This document shows, one piece after another, positions 1-13,037 of a stretch of 64,000 bases of DNA. A program made the translations under genes and the position numbers. A model generated the notes under the pieces. That model was not told the origin of the DNA. It searched no databases and saw only the letters and a list, made by a program, of their open reading frames with translations. The stretch comes from Kuschelorhynchus macadamiae (Eukaryota; Arthropoda; Insecta; Coleoptera; Curculionidae), in contig JAUTXW010000066.1 in the NCBI GenBank assembly GCA_030620095.1, forward strand, positions 1,510,546-1,574,545, given 5' to 3'. Numbering within the stretch: the first letter of the stretch is position 1; the number at the start of each line of letters is the position of its first letter.

Positions 1-151
1 TACTAGGTCATCTCCATATGACCCTTAATTTTTGACAGACCGACGGAATCGAGAAAATATGTTTTTCGACCCTGAAACGTAAAGATCTGAAAAGATCTGG
101 GAGGGTGATTTTTTCACGATTATAATACTTCGTTTTTATGAGGGAAGTAAT
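1..151 (+). repeat. R1 dispersed repeat, right-end fragment
   Basis: This is the right-hand part of the R1 family seen again at 5760-6973, 9783-10075, 14096-14580 and 32960-33660. It carries the shared block ending in TTTTTTCACGATTA and closes with a short stem-loop (ACTTC / GGAAGT) at about 127-149. The same closure is seen near 10045 and 33640. No coding potential is apparent. Confidence 0.75.
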
Positions 152-1367
152 GATTACAATATATTGTATCTTCTTAATCATCTTCAATACATATCTAATA
201 CATGGTCGGTTTGTGACATCGGTAATTAGGTACACTGCTGGTTTACTTTAAAGAACAATGATTCTAAAGAAACCGCTTCCCTTACGGACAATATCTGTTT
301 AGTATTTACTTGGTACACACATTCATTAAGTCACTTATATTCATTGTTTTCTTCCATAATATTTAGAAATAGCATAAAGGAAATTACCGGGTTCAATAAA
401 TTCCAAACTATTCACAATTCGATGAGTGAAATACATTACATCACGAAATGCCGATTTTTAATAGTCAAATTGTGTGATGCGCAATACGTTGAAGCATTAT
501 GAGTTTTTCATCATGAGACTTGACAGATTCTGGAAGCGCATGTATATACCCAATATGCCGACATTTGAATTCAGGTTTATTTTTAATGGGAGATGTTAGG
601 GATACAAAGTCGGTTAAACTAACGGAAAGTTGCGCATGCATACAGTTTGTTACAAATGCAAGGTACGAGCATTGGAAACGGTAATATTAATTTTACTTTT
701 TATTTCAGTCCACCTAGTTTTCCCACAATTTGTATTAACTCCGTCTTAGCAATTAGAATTGATATTTACTTTGACCTGCTGTAATTATAAAATCGTATTC
801 CGACAAAAGTAATCTATGGCTAATCAATCTATACTGTCCGTCAAAATAGAAAATTATTAATATTTTTTAAATATTTTATTTTTATAAACGATAATGATTA
901 TAAAAAACTCGTTTGTTGATTGACTAGAGAGGTAATTTACAATACATTAACAAAAGTACAAATTTTTTTAATATTGCACTTAGCCAAAACATATTCCATT
1001 ACAGCTGTCGAGAGACCGTGCAAATATTCTAAGGTCACACAACTCACTTGGTAAATATCTTGTCTCTTTTTCTAATTCACAGAGTTAATATGCTGTTTCG
1101 TTTATATGCTGTTATAAAAGCTTGATAACAAAATTTTGGCGGATGTTTCAGCGTAGCTTTTGCCCAAATGTATATTAGATATAAATGGATGTCACAACGA
1201 TGATATACATTTAATCATTGTTTTAACAGTTATCTAATATTTCTTTACAGAAATAAAATCCCCTTTAAATTCTATATAAGTCATATTTTTGTCCTTTATG
1301 TCCCTTCTTTCGGCTGGATGTCACAAAGTTCCAATTTTTATCGGATGTCACAACACAAGGAGGATCA

Positions 1368-1368
<1 letters not shown>
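152..1368. other. AT-rich non-coding stretch
   Basis: I see no gene, splice-site-bounded coding segment or recognisable element here. The short string GGATGTCACAA occurs near 1185, 1315 and 1343, but I cannot assign it to any element. Confidence 0.5.

Positions 1369-1434
<66 letters not shown>
1369..1434. repeat. (TA)n microsatellite
   Basis: An uninterrupted run of about 33 TA units. The Ile-Tyr peptide predicted across it is an artefact of the repeat. Confidence 0.98.
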
Positions 1435-1437
<3 letters not shown>

Positions 1438-3037
1438 GAAATTTATCGATTTTTGTCTTAAAACAAGGAAGATATAAAGCGTTTCTATCCTCCTTTATAC
1501 CACTCACTGTACATTTAAATATATACCAATATGTGTATCAAATAGAATCAAATATAATATCGATATAGTAATATTTTTTTATTATTTCATCTATATGTTT
1601 ATAGAGAAAAAGGTCGTCCCATTTTTTTTGTGATGTCTACCCTTAAGTATATATAATTAGCTGGCATAAAACATGAACAACCGCGTGTAGAAACCCTACC
1701 TTTTTTGCGTTGTTTTTTCTTACTCCTTTGAAAGAAGTCTCTAAATCTCATATTATATGTACTTATATTTCGAGCAGGAAATTCGTATGTGCAAGTAAAT
1801 GCCTATTTTGAGGAGTCCTTTAGCGTTTTGCTTTCGCTATTCTTAAGAAACTGTTTTATCTCTATAGCCTTTTTGTTATTGAAGCTAAGACTCAAGTGCA
1901 CGCTCTTGACTAGGTTTCGAAGATATACAAAAATAAAATTGTTGAACAAATTTTGTATTTAGCCCTATGCTTACTTTCGACATAAATTATTTGTATGTTA
2001 TATAAAGTGTTTTATATAGCATTTTCAGCCACGTTGAATCCTGAAACAAATACCATTTTTTGGATGCTATTAAACTAGTGATCAATTGGTAATGTTTAAT
2101 GTAATAGTGTTTAACATTCTATAGTAATATTTCGACAGTTTCTACAATATTTTTTTAATAAATTACCCCATTATAACTAACTATAACATAAAAATGTTAC
2201 GTAAAAAAGTTAAGCAGTTCAAAATTTCCGATTAGATTTTTCGTTAAATCATAATATTCTATCTATTATCGAAAAACTCAAATCTATATTTTAAATCCTT
2301 CAAAAAAAAATGAAAAATGACAGCTTGGAAAACAAGTTTGCCTATTTATTGCTAAAACTCCTAAGTCCATGCTTATACTGCTGTCTGATATAACATAATA
2401 ATTGCTATTACAAATGAATTTTCTATTAAATACTAGTACACCCGGTACATTAAACATATTACAAAAATCTTAATTAGCCCTACCTATGCTAGCATAAAAA
2501 TGGCCAAAGATTTAGAAATTTGCATCTGTATAATGAAAATCTACACAACTACAACAAAAACAAAAATAATTAAAAAAACTATATCGCTCGAAGCCATATA
2601 AGAATAGGTACATTCATACCCTAAGTAGACCGAAATAAAATATCCCTTCTTTTAAAAAGATCCCCATCTAATTCACACATTCTAATTCTTTTGTCTTCCT
2701 GTATTTTTTTTTAATAAAGGAAAACCAAAACATTAATTGCGCACACAGCAACAGCAAAACCTAAAAGTTGGTCAAGTCCCATAGTTTTTAAATGGTTGCA
2801 CTAAAGCCCATAAGTTTAGCTTCAGAATATCAGTTTTTGTTTTTTCTATTCTAATTACGTTCATTTGGTAAACAAAGTTCAGTACATTAAATAATTATAC
2901 TGCAAGTGCCGAATTTGTTTATTTTGAGATCCATATCTATTTTTTTGCCATTCAAACTATTTGAGGAGATATTTGCAAATTTTCGCATTAATGTGTTAAA
3001 AAGTTCCACCTGTCAGAATACAATAATAGCGTGAAAG
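1435..3037. other. AT-rich non-coding stretch
   Basis: Many stops in all frames and no domain motif, tRNA-like segment or terminal repeat that I recognise. This could be intron or intergenic sequence. Confidence 0.5.
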
Positions 3038-4320
3038 TAAAGCCATGCCGACATATTTCAAGACATAACATGTTATTAAGTGACTTAGTTCCTTAAAAAT
3101 TAAAAATTGAGCATTTTTTTCTTTCAAGTCAGATTTCCAGGTATTTCGGTACATTTTGGAATCAAGTTGTACATCGATAAATCTGTCTCGGTTTCGTAAA
3201 AATATTAAATATCCTTGTGTATATTCACTTTCAAAGTGAACATCGTATCAGTTATTCAAGAAATTAATTTTTTTTATTTTTTATCCCATAGAAGCGATTT
3301 GGCAGGAGTTCGAGGCATTGTTAGAAAAAAAAATACCCCAGAACTTCAAGGCGTACGGCTGATTTATAACATTGGTCAGTGGCAGCGAAAAGCTCCAAGC
3401 GGAAAAAAATGTATTTTTTTCCCAAAATATTAAGCTGCGAACTTGAAAGGCAGTTCTATACCTTTCTATCTCCCCACTAATTTGGTCATATGATACTGTT
3501 CAATAAAACTAACAACGTAAAGAAATCCGAAAAAAACTTAAAAAATTGCGTTTTCTTAAAGATACGGCGATAAATGCAATTTCGTTACACTTTTTTAAAA
3601 ATATCGGCCCTCAAGAATGTTTTTTCTAATCTACGCTCTTTCAAAATCTTTTTTGTTTTTGTCGGAAATTTTAACCGTGTTAGTAAAGCTCTGCCGACAT
3701 CTTTCAAAACGTACCCTATTATTAAGTGACCTAATCCCTTAAAAACTTAAGAATTGTGCATTTTTCTCTTCAAGTTAGATTTTCTGGTATTTCGGTACAT
3801 TTTGATATCAAGTTTTACATAAAAAAGTTGTAGAAAATGTATTAGAGCTTTTAAATCTGTTCTGGTTTTGTTAAGATATTAAATCACCTTTTGTAATATA
3901 AAAAATATAACTGTTTAGTTTTTATCCGAGAGAATTGCTTTTTTACAGGACCTTGAGGCATCGATGTATTATTAGAAAAAAATACTTCAGAACTTCAAGA
4001 CGTGAAGCAAATTTATAATATTGGTCAGTGGCGGCGAAAATTTCCAAGCGGGCAAAAAAATTCGCATGCAAGTATTAAGCTGCAAACTAGAAACGGAGTA
4101 CTCTTTTACCTCCCCACTAATTTTGTCTGATGATACAGTTGAATAAAACTAATTTTTCCAATGACAGCAAAAAATCGGAAAATAAATTTAAAAATTGGAT
4201 TTTCTTAAAAAATCGGCGATACATGCAATTTGGTTACAGTGTTTTTTGAAAATATCGGCCCTCGAATTTTTTTTAATGAACGCTCTTTCAAAATCTTTTT
4301 AATTGTTGTCGAAAATTTGA
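3038..4320. repeat. Diverged direct tandem duplication, two units of about 640 bp
   Basis: Unit 1 (about 3038-3670) and unit 2 (about 3682-4320) share the same blocks in the same order. These are GTAAAG..TGCCGACAT, TTATTAAGTGAC, GGTATTTCGGTACATTTTG, the block around GAACTTCAAG, ATTGGTCAGTGGC, the block around CTCCCCACTAATTT and GGCGATA.ATGCAATT. Many substitutions and indels separate the copies, so the duplication is old. The short open frame over unit 1 is broken in unit 2, so it is unlikely to be a gene. Confidence 0.8.
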
Positions 4321-5170
4321 AATATATGGCGTAAAATAGAACCTTGTTTTAAAAATGAGGCTTAGACATAAAAAAAAATTCTTCCAAAATTTTGATCGCA
4401 CCTATTTTTAACATGGTTCATGAGACCGTAAAAAAGAACATTCTCTTAATGCATCAAATTAATATTTCAATTTTTTTTTACAGTAATCGTGTATCAAAGG
4501 AAATTCTAAAAAACTAGAAAGACGCATTTTTTTTATGAATTAACGAAAAACCAAAAACGATACGAACATACATTTAATACCGTCCGAGAGCCCCAAGTGT
4601 GCTTTAAAATATCAAATTTAGAAAGTTTATCTGAAAGCGTCTCCGAAATAATGACCGAAAGCATGCAACAAAATGTATAAGGGCAACGAATATGTTTCTC
4701 CTTGTACAAGTATATCATACGATAATAAAACTTCGCATCCCAAAACCGAGGTAGTCATTAAAAATACATCCTTGGGGCATGCCGCTTTACAGAAGTTCCA
4801 CGTTTACCGGAACAACTAAATATCATTATATAAGGCACGCACATGCGGAAAATGACTTAAAAGACGTAGGGCAAGCCCTAATGCGTTTGTGGATGCTGAT
4901 GTAAATTTGCAGTCCTTAGCATTAGCTTAAACGATGGGAATTTTGTGCGGCGGATTTAGAATCCACCATCTCATTATTTTTTGAGCCAATCTAGATATAA
5001 ACTTTAAACTTTTTAGCAGACTAATTTCCTTTCTTGTGTATGTTACGTGATTAAAAATTCCAAGATGGCCGCTCAGCGCTATTTATGAATTAAATGGCTA
5101 GTTAAGAATATGAATTATTCAAAAACTTATTAAAGTGTTTCTAAAGTCAATTGAGACAACATTATATCCT
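4321..5170. other. Unassigned AT-rich stretch
   Basis: No supported gene. A 61-codon minus-strand frame at 4533-4718 has no motif or context and is treated as chance. Confidence 0.5.
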
Positions 5171-5290
5171 AAACTAAATATCCGTCAATAGTAGGTAATT
5201 TCATTATGAAGCATGGGAGGAGCAATTGAGACAACATAAAAACTAAATATCTGTCAACTGTCGGCGATTTTATTGTGAAGCAAGGGAGGC
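5171..5290. repeat. Local tandem duplication, about 63-bp unit
   Basis: Two adjacent copies share AACTAAATATC.GTCAA, ATT.TGAAGCA.GGGAGG and TTGAGACAACAT. They abut the left edge of the R2 repeat copy. Confidence 0.7.
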
Positions 5291-5760
5291 GTGATAAAAA
5301 GTTAAACTTATTTTTGTAAAACAGATTAATTATTGTTTTATTGTTTATTCGCATTTAACAATTTTTTTTCAATTAGTTTTTTTATTTGATCTGGTCAGGG
5401 GATGGGGGCGAAATAGCTAGGCTAAATGAAAAAAAATGTATAATCCGTAAATGAATCACATAAATTGTATTTTTATGGATTTATGGGTATTGACATTATT
5501 CCAATTGTAACCTACTTGATAATATATTTACTCTACAATTACATAGAGGGGAAAGGGAAAGGGATAAAAATTTGAGAGTCTCGTTAAAGATGGAGCAGGT
5601 AATATGTCATTTTGGAGGGTATCGGGTATATATATTTCAATTCTAAAACTTATTTGACTTTAAGGGGTTGAGGTAAATAGTAGTTTAAAGTCAAATACTT
5701 CGTAAAAAATTGAATCGTTCGAAGAGGTTTTTGAGTTTGCATATTGAATATTTCAAATTT
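5290..5760. repeat. R2 dispersed repeat, copy 1
   Basis: Shares order and sequence with 10410-10930. Shared landmarks are CAGATTAATTATT, TTTATTTGATCTGG, the block around GGGTATTGACATTATTCCA, TTGATAATATATTTACT and AATATGTCATTTTGGAGGGT. The copies lie about 5.1 kb apart on either side of element A, in the same orientation. No protein coding seen. Confidence 0.75.
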
Positions 5761-6973
5761 CAAACCACTCTGATGAGTAGTTCTTCAGCTATGCCGCGAA
5801 CTGACAGACAGATAGGCTGATCGACGGATTTGATAAAACATATTTTTTGACATCTAGGGAAGCTAAAACCTTAAAATATGTGAAACCTGAGATTTTTTCA
5901 CGGTTAAAAATATTTTATTTGGCCGCTATGTTGTTTCGCCATCTTGAATTAGAACCACAGTTTTAGTAGCTTATCTCTATACCACAATTAGTTATGGCAA
6001 ACAATTTGAAATCAGTCCATTAAGTAGTTTTTTAGCCTGAATTTTTAAATATTTCAATAAGCCGCCATTTTGTTCCGCCATCTTGTATTTGAACAAGAAA
6101 TTTACCGGTTTACCTCTACATAATACTACTCGATTTTTGTACAAAATTTGAGATAAGTTGGATCCCTGGTCTGTTAATAATTTTTTTAACATTTTACTAG
6201 GACGCCATTTTGTTTTGCCATGTTGGATTTTTACCAAAATATTACCAGATCATCCCCATATGACTCTTAATTTTTGACTATGTCGCTAACCGACATACAG
6301 ACAGACAAACCGACAGAATTAATAAAACGTATTTTTTTGACATCTAGGAGCGCTAAAACCTGAAAATATGTAAAACCTGAGAGATTGGTTTTTTCACGAT
6401 TTTTGTTCCGCCATTTTGAATTCGAACCACAGTTTTACTAGTTCATCTTTATACCACAAATACTTATGGCACACAATTTGAAATTAGTTCGTTAAGTTGT
6501 TTTTCAGGCCGGATTTCTAAATATTTTCTTGAGCCGCCAATTCGTTCCGCCATCTTGGATTCATACCAAAACTTTACCAGTTGATTTCTACATAATACTA
6601 CTTGATTTTTGTACAAAATTTGAGATAAGTTGGATAAGTGGTTTTTTAGTAATAATTTTTTTAACATTTCAACAGGCCGCCATTTTGTTTTGCCACATAG
6701 GATTTTTGCCAAAATATTACCAGGTCATCCCCATATGACCCTTAATTTTTGTCTGAAATCTCAAGTCAATCTAATGAGTAGTTTCTAAGCAATGTCGCGA
6801 ACTGTCAGACAGACAGACAAACCGACAAATGGAATGACGGAATTAATAAAACATATTTTTTAGCATCTAGAGGAGCTAAAACCTGAGAAATTGGTTTTTT
6901 TCACGATTACAAATATTTTACTTGGCTACCATTTTGTTCCGCCATTTTGAATCAGTACCACAATTTTACTATA
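5761..6973 (+). repeat. R1 dispersed repeat array, two or more units
   Basis: R1 units carry repeated blocks of the form CCGCCATTTTGTTCCGCCAT at intervals of roughly 130-150 bp (near 5926, 6060, 6202, 6400, 6532, 6677 and 6926). They alternate with a GAACTGACAGACAGACAG-type block (near 5800, 6290 and 6805) and an ACCTGAGA..TTTTTTCACGATT block. The array is cut at 6973 by element A and resumes at 9783. Short open frames here are repeat artefacts. Confidence 0.85.
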
Positions 6974-7886
6974 CTGGGTGGTGCAACCAAGATGGGGTGG
7001 ACGATTGTGGGCAAACGGAGAGGAATTTGAAAAAAAAAATTGGGATATGATTGATAGTCAAGAACGCTGTGTTTTAAAATTATACCCATTATACAGGGTG
7101 GTCTGAAAAGTTCGTGGTGAATCGAACTTGTGTTTTTTTAAATGGGATACCCGGTATATTATTATTTTAGTTGATTCTCCTATTCGTTGCGATCATTTTG
7201 ATATAAGGTTAGTTGGTTCTAAAATGTATATCAAGGGAATGGGACGAGGTTAAATTGGAAAAAAGGGTTATACTCCGGCCATTTTTTGAAAACAATTGAA
7301 GCAGGTATAAAATAACCAAATATTCTATAAAATGTATTGTATCTAGGACTACAATAATCGCTTGTAAGTCGTTCAAAATTATTCACCGTTATACAGGGTG
7401 GTCAAGTTTTGCAAATTTACCTTGGATTGAATTTTTTTAAATGGAACACCCTGTATATTTTACTTTTATGTTAAAGATAACATTACTAGCTTTCAGAAAA
7501 TACCATATTTGATAGCTTTCTGACCAACAGTTTTTCAGTAAATTAGCTGTGAAATCAAAATTTCTTCATTTTAACACGAATTACTCTGAATTCACGTTGT
7601 TAAAATTGACAATTTAATATTAGGAGGCCATGATATCATCATAAATTGAACAAAAGATTGACAGTCCTGTCAAAACAGCAAAGTGTCAGAATATTGTCAT
7701 CAGTAAATAAATAAATATTGTTCTCTGATGATGCGATGCCGAAATAAAAACAAGATAGAAGCTTTTGCAAGTTTATCATAGAGATTTCAAGAAACAGGAA
7801 ATGTTGCTTTCAAAAAAACGTAAAGTAATTAATAAACCAGTCACCAATGAAGATAATGCTTTGACAGTATTGATAACAGATCTTTT
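6974..7886. repeat. Element A left TIR arm, including an inverted copy of transposase 5' coding sequence
   Basis: Pairs with the right arm (about 8755-9782). Beyond the non-coding part, 7733-7886 is a diverged inverted copy of the transposase coding segment at about 8755-8910, with shared blocks such as GCTTTTGCAAGTTTAT, TTTCAAGAAACAGG and AATTAATAAACCAGT. About 120-190 bp of the right arm around the start codon is missing or replaced here, so this copy cannot encode a working N-terminus. Confidence 0.85.
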
Positions 7887-7941
7887 TTTACAAAAAAAAA
7901 AATTTAATATAAATCAACAAAAACAATGTAATTAAAACTTA

Positions 7942-9007
7942 TCAAAGATGTTCAACTAAACCATCGTTTTGCTGAAGGCACATTTCGAGTCTATCCATAA
8001 ATGAAAGTTTTACTTTTCTCAAAGTCAGGTCTGAAATGTTGCGAAAACTGCTTATTATTCTCAACTTCATATCTTCCACTGTGGTTGGAACCTCTTTATA
8101 AACTTCTTCTTTAACATGTCCCCATAAAAAGAAATCTAGTGGCGTTAAATCGGGTGACCTCGAAGGCCACTTAACTGGTCCACCTCGCCCAATCCAATGC
8201 TCTCCTTTCCAATTATTGAGAAAATGTCTTACATGCCTATGGTAATGCGGGGGTGCTCCATCATGTTGGAACCATAAGGAATTTCTTAACATTAAGGGTA
8301 AGTCTTCGAGGAATACCGGCAACTCATTTCTCAAAAAATTTAAATAGACTTCTCCCGTTAAATGCTCTTCAAAGAAATATGGTCCTATAACATGAGAATC
8401 AATTATACCTCCCCAAACGTTAATTGACCATTTATTTTGATGGTCCACCTGACGAATCCAATGTGGATTTTCGGTTGAATAATAGTGCATATTATGTTTG
8501 TTAACCAAGCCGTTGCTTTTAAAAGTTGCTTCATCTGAAAACAGCACCCTATCTACAAAACCTGGATTATCCCAAATTGTATTTAAAAACCAAATTGAAA
8601 ACTCTTGTCGTTGGACGTAATCGCGATCATACAGTTCTTGGTGTAATTCAATGTGGTAGGCATGATATTTATGTTGTTTCAGAATCCGTTTAATATGAGT
8701 GCGTTCAATATCAGTAGCTCTCTCTATTTCCCTGGTACTTGTGTGTGGATTTTCTTGCACTGTTAATAACACTGTCAAAGCATTATCTTCATTGGTAACT
8801 GGTTTATTAATTACTTTACGTTTCTTAAAAGCAACATTGCCTGTTTCTTGAAACCTCTCTAATAAACTTGCAAAAGCTTCAGGTCTTGGTTTTTTTTCGG
8901 CATCGGGATATCGTACCGCATAAACCCTGTTTGCTAGTAAAGGGTTTTTTTTGACACTCGCCCAACATAAAAGTCATGTTTATCAACTCTGGAGTACTCA
9001 AACTCAT
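7942..9007 (-). pseudogene. Element A transposase, D-D-D type, one frameshift
   Basis: Would catalyse cut-and-paste transposition of element A. The start is placed at the ATG at 9007 because it aligns with the starts of the B, C and D transposases. The 1066-bp span is one base too long for a clean frame. The break falls in an A8 run (8945-8952), about 20 codons in, where the two reading frames abut. Downstream, 7942-8778 is uninterrupted. The N-terminal part is a helix-turn-helix-like region resembling DUF4817, with GEC near the start as in B and D. Catalytic motifs are FSDEATF (first Asp), QHDGAPPH (second) and SPDLTPLDF (third), with 41 residues between the last two Asp. That spacing equals the DD41D (rosa) group. 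With only the A8 fault, it is either a very young pseudogene or an intact gene with a sequencing indel. Confidence 0.88.
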
Positions 9008-9782
9008 TGTTACTTAACAATTTCTCGGCTTATCGTCAAAAAACAATGGTAACTAATGCCAATTCTCTGACACTTTGCGGTTTTGACAAGAATGTCAATC
9101 TTTCTTTTCATTTATGATTATATCATGGCCTCCTTATATTATAGGTAGTCAATTTAAGCAACGTAAATAATACCGTTTCTGTTAGAATGAGTAAATTTTG
9201 GTTTCACGGTTAATTTACTAAAAAACTGTTGGTTAGAAAGATATTAAATATGGTATTTTCTGAAAGCTGGCGATGTTATCTTCAATATGACAGTAAAATA
9301 TATGGGGTGTTCCATTTAAAAAAATTCAATCCAAGGTAAATTTGCAAAACTTGACCACCCTGTATAACAGTGAATAATTTTGAACGACTTACAAGCGATT
9401 ATTGTAATCCTAGATACAATACATTTTATAAAATATTTGGTTTTTTCATACCTGCTTCAATTGTTTTCAAAAAATGGCCGGAGTATAACCCTTTTTTCCA
9501 CTTTAACCTCGTCCCATTCCCTTGGTATAAATTTTAGACCAACTAACCTCATATCAAAATGATCGTAACGAATAGGAGAATCAACTAAAATAATAATATA
9601 CCGGGTGTCCCAGTTAAAAAAACACAAGTTTGGTTCATCACGAACTTTTCAGACCACCCTGTATAATGGGTATAATTTTACAACACAGCGTTCTTGACTA
9701 TCAATCATATCCCAAAAATGTTTTTTCAAATTCCTCTCCGTTTGCCCACAATCGTCCACCCCATCTTGGTTGCACCACCCTG
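8755..9782. repeat. Element A right TIR arm
   Basis: Inverted partner of 6974-7886. It contains the real transposase start and its first codons, so the TIR overlaps the gene. The outer tip ends CACCCTG at 9776-9782, followed by TA. Internal modules lie at about 9299-9363 and 9595-9663. Confidence 0.85.
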
Positions 9783-10075
9783 TATATCTATACCACAATT
9801 AGTTATGGCACACAATTTGAAAATGATATTAAGTATTTTTTCATGCTGAATTTTTAAATATTTTATTAAGACACCATTTTGTTTTGCCATACTCGATTTT
9901 TACCAAAATATTACCACGTCATCCCGATATAATCTTTAATTTTTGACTAAAATTTGAAGTCTGTCGATTAAGTAGTTTACCTAGGGACCCTGAAACGTAA
10001 AGATCAGAAAAAACCTCGAAGGGTAATTTTTTCACGATTACAATACTTCCCTTTTACAAGGTAAGTAAAAACATT
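9783..10075 (+). repeat. R1 repeat, continuation right of element A
   Basis: Resumes with TATACCACAATTAGTTATGG, the block interrupted at 6973. It passes one CACCATTTTGTTTTGCCAT block and ends at the family's stem-loop near 10045-10065 (CTTCCCTTTTACAAGGTAAG). Confidence 0.8.
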
Positions 10076-10409
10076 GAATAGTATAAAAAGAAATTTTTAT
10101 TTTATTCTACGGAATTGACACTGACTCGAGATCTCTGAACAAGTGCAGGCGACGCAAATATTTTAAAATATATCTTTTTTGTGCATTTTTTGTTAAATCA
10201 ACGTCTCCAAAAATTTAGCCAATTGAATTACGGATATTACCAATCAAAGTGCTTAATTTTAATACTCCTCCTACAAATTTTATAATGAGTCCACGTTGAC
10301 TGTGTCACGAAGGTGCGCTGTTTGTGCGGGGACCTGTCAACTCAATAAAAATAAATTTATTGCATATAAGTGGTATAGTAAATTGAGCGTAGCCCAAATT
10401 TTCCGCTGT
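10076..10409. other. Unassigned stretch
   Basis: No gene or element recognised between R1 and the second R2 copy. Confidence 0.5.
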
Positions 10410-10930
10410 CTCAATTGACTTTAGACACACAATAAATAGATTAATTATTAGTTTGTTTTTGTTATTTATTTGCATATAACATTGTCTTTCGATTAATTTT
10501 TTATTTGATCTGGGGAATAAATAGAAAAAAATCTATTCTCTGTAAATAAATCGCATACAATGTATGTTATGGGTTTTTGGGTATAGAGATTATTCCAGTT
10601 GTAAACCACTTGATAATATATTTACTTTGCAATTACACAGGGGAAAGGAAGGGGATACAAATTGAAAGTTTCGTAAAAGATCGAGTAGGTAATATGTCAT
10701 TTTGGAGGGTTTAGGGTATATATATTTCAGTTTTAAAACTTATTTGATTTTGAGAGGTTGAAGTAAAAAGGGAAGTGACTAAAAGTCAAATACTTCATAA
10801 AAAATTGAATCGTTCAGAGAGGTTTTTGAATTTTCATATTTTAGTTTTTAACTTTATTTGATCATTAAAAAAAAACGTTAATTTTTGACTAAAATTTCAA
10901 ATTAATCTGATGAGTAGAGAAGAAAAAGAG
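10410..10930. repeat. R2 dispersed repeat, copy 2
   Basis: Direct-orientation partner of 5290-5760 with the same block order and moderate divergence. Confidence 0.75.
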
Positions 10931-11879
<949 letters not shown>

Positions 11880-13037
11880 CCACATGACTGTAAACAACCA
11901 CACAACTAGGAAAAAAAAATACTTAAGACAAACAAATTCAAGAAAGCGAGAGCTGTATGAACTGATCTACATACAAAAAAATCCACAGTGTGTAAAGGTA
12001 AAAATTTAATAAATTTTAATGACATGAAGATTAAGGTTTTAGCATTATCACTATATATTCAGGGTGAGTAATTATGTTAGGTGTTCATATATTTTTAAGA
12101 TAAAACTCCCAAACACATTTTCTTGCATACGACAGCTGTTCTTTGTTTCTTTTCTTTTCAATATTTTTTGGATAAGGCTTAGGTTAACCAGCCGAAATGT
12201 CAATAAGAACATGAAACTTAGCTAGTGTTGTTCTTCTTGTCACTAGTGTTTATAAACTCACAATGATAAAACGATCTTTTGCTGATAATGACAGTTTAGA
12301 AATACTAATATAATTTTAATGTTATGTTATAATAAGTTCAAATAAAACAAAGTACACATAGCTAATATTATCGTTTATTCATTCATAAAAAAATTATCAA
12401 ATATACATAATGATTTAGGGTGACAAAAACATTTTGGTTTAGATGCCATTAAAACTGGTTGTCCACCTAACTCAACAACTGACTTTTTTGAATACTTTCA
12501 TATACATCCAGCTTTTTCCTTTACCTTAACGTAAACAAATTTAGTATTCTCGGTCAATTCTTTGATTATATTTGAAAATTGATGAAGTGGGGTATGTCCA
12601 GAACTCCAGTATACAATGATAATAAGCTTGCTTATGTTATTCAGGCGAAAGAAAGTTAAAAAAAAAGGTTATTTTAAAATATAGTAGCTTATAAACTTAT
12701 TTTTTTCGCCCTTAAAACTTTAAATGTAGTACTAGCCTTATATTTTTATTTTAGAAAATGTCTTAAAAATAAATGTTTTTCAGAGTAATTTTCAATATCC
12801 TTTTTGAGTTCTCATAATCTTCTGATAAAAGTTTCTATCTCGCCTACTCGAGGTGCAATATCAGTTGGTCACACTTTCTTGTCAAACGTCTAGTAGCAAC
12901 TGATTCTTTTCTTATTTGCAAGTTATATTTAGAAATAAAACCTAATTTTGAGATGAAATTCCGGCACGCGTAGCTAATTTACAGTTGCTTTACAATTTTA
13001 GTAAGTAGATTGTAACTAAAAATTTTATCATGGAATA
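11880..13037. other. Unassigned AT-rich stretch
   Basis: Nothing recognised. No terminal repeats, coding motifs or tRNA-like segments. Confidence 0.45.

Larger units (their letters stand above)
6974..9782 (-). mobile_element. Element A: long-TIR mariner-like DNA transposon
   Basis: A complete IS630-Tc1-mariner-type element inserted at a TA inside an R1 unit. The left flank ends CAATTTTACTATA and the right flank starts TATCTATACCACAATT, which together match uninterrupted R1 copies elsewhere (for example 33235-33265). The outer tip C(T/A)GGGTGGTGCAACCAAG is inverted at both ends, and matching inverted arms run for about 0.9-1.0 kb. Each arm holds two further internal tips, CAGGGTGGTCTGAAAAG and CAGGGTGGTCAAGTTTT. 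The single transposase gene lies on the minus strand in the right two-thirds. Confidence 0.88.

Noticed and set aside
1265..1507. 80-codon minus-strand frame with a Tyr-Ile run
   Set aside because: It is the translation of a (TA)n microsatellite plus chance flanks. The frames at 11770-12009 and 55339-55527 have the same origin.
3215..3433. 72-codon plus-strand frame
   Set aside because: It lies in a tandem duplication whose second unit does not preserve the frame, and it has no recognisable motif.
5992..6738. Several 70-80 codon frames on both strands
   Set aside because: They repeat from one R1 unit to the next and follow the repeat period, so they are repeat artefacts.
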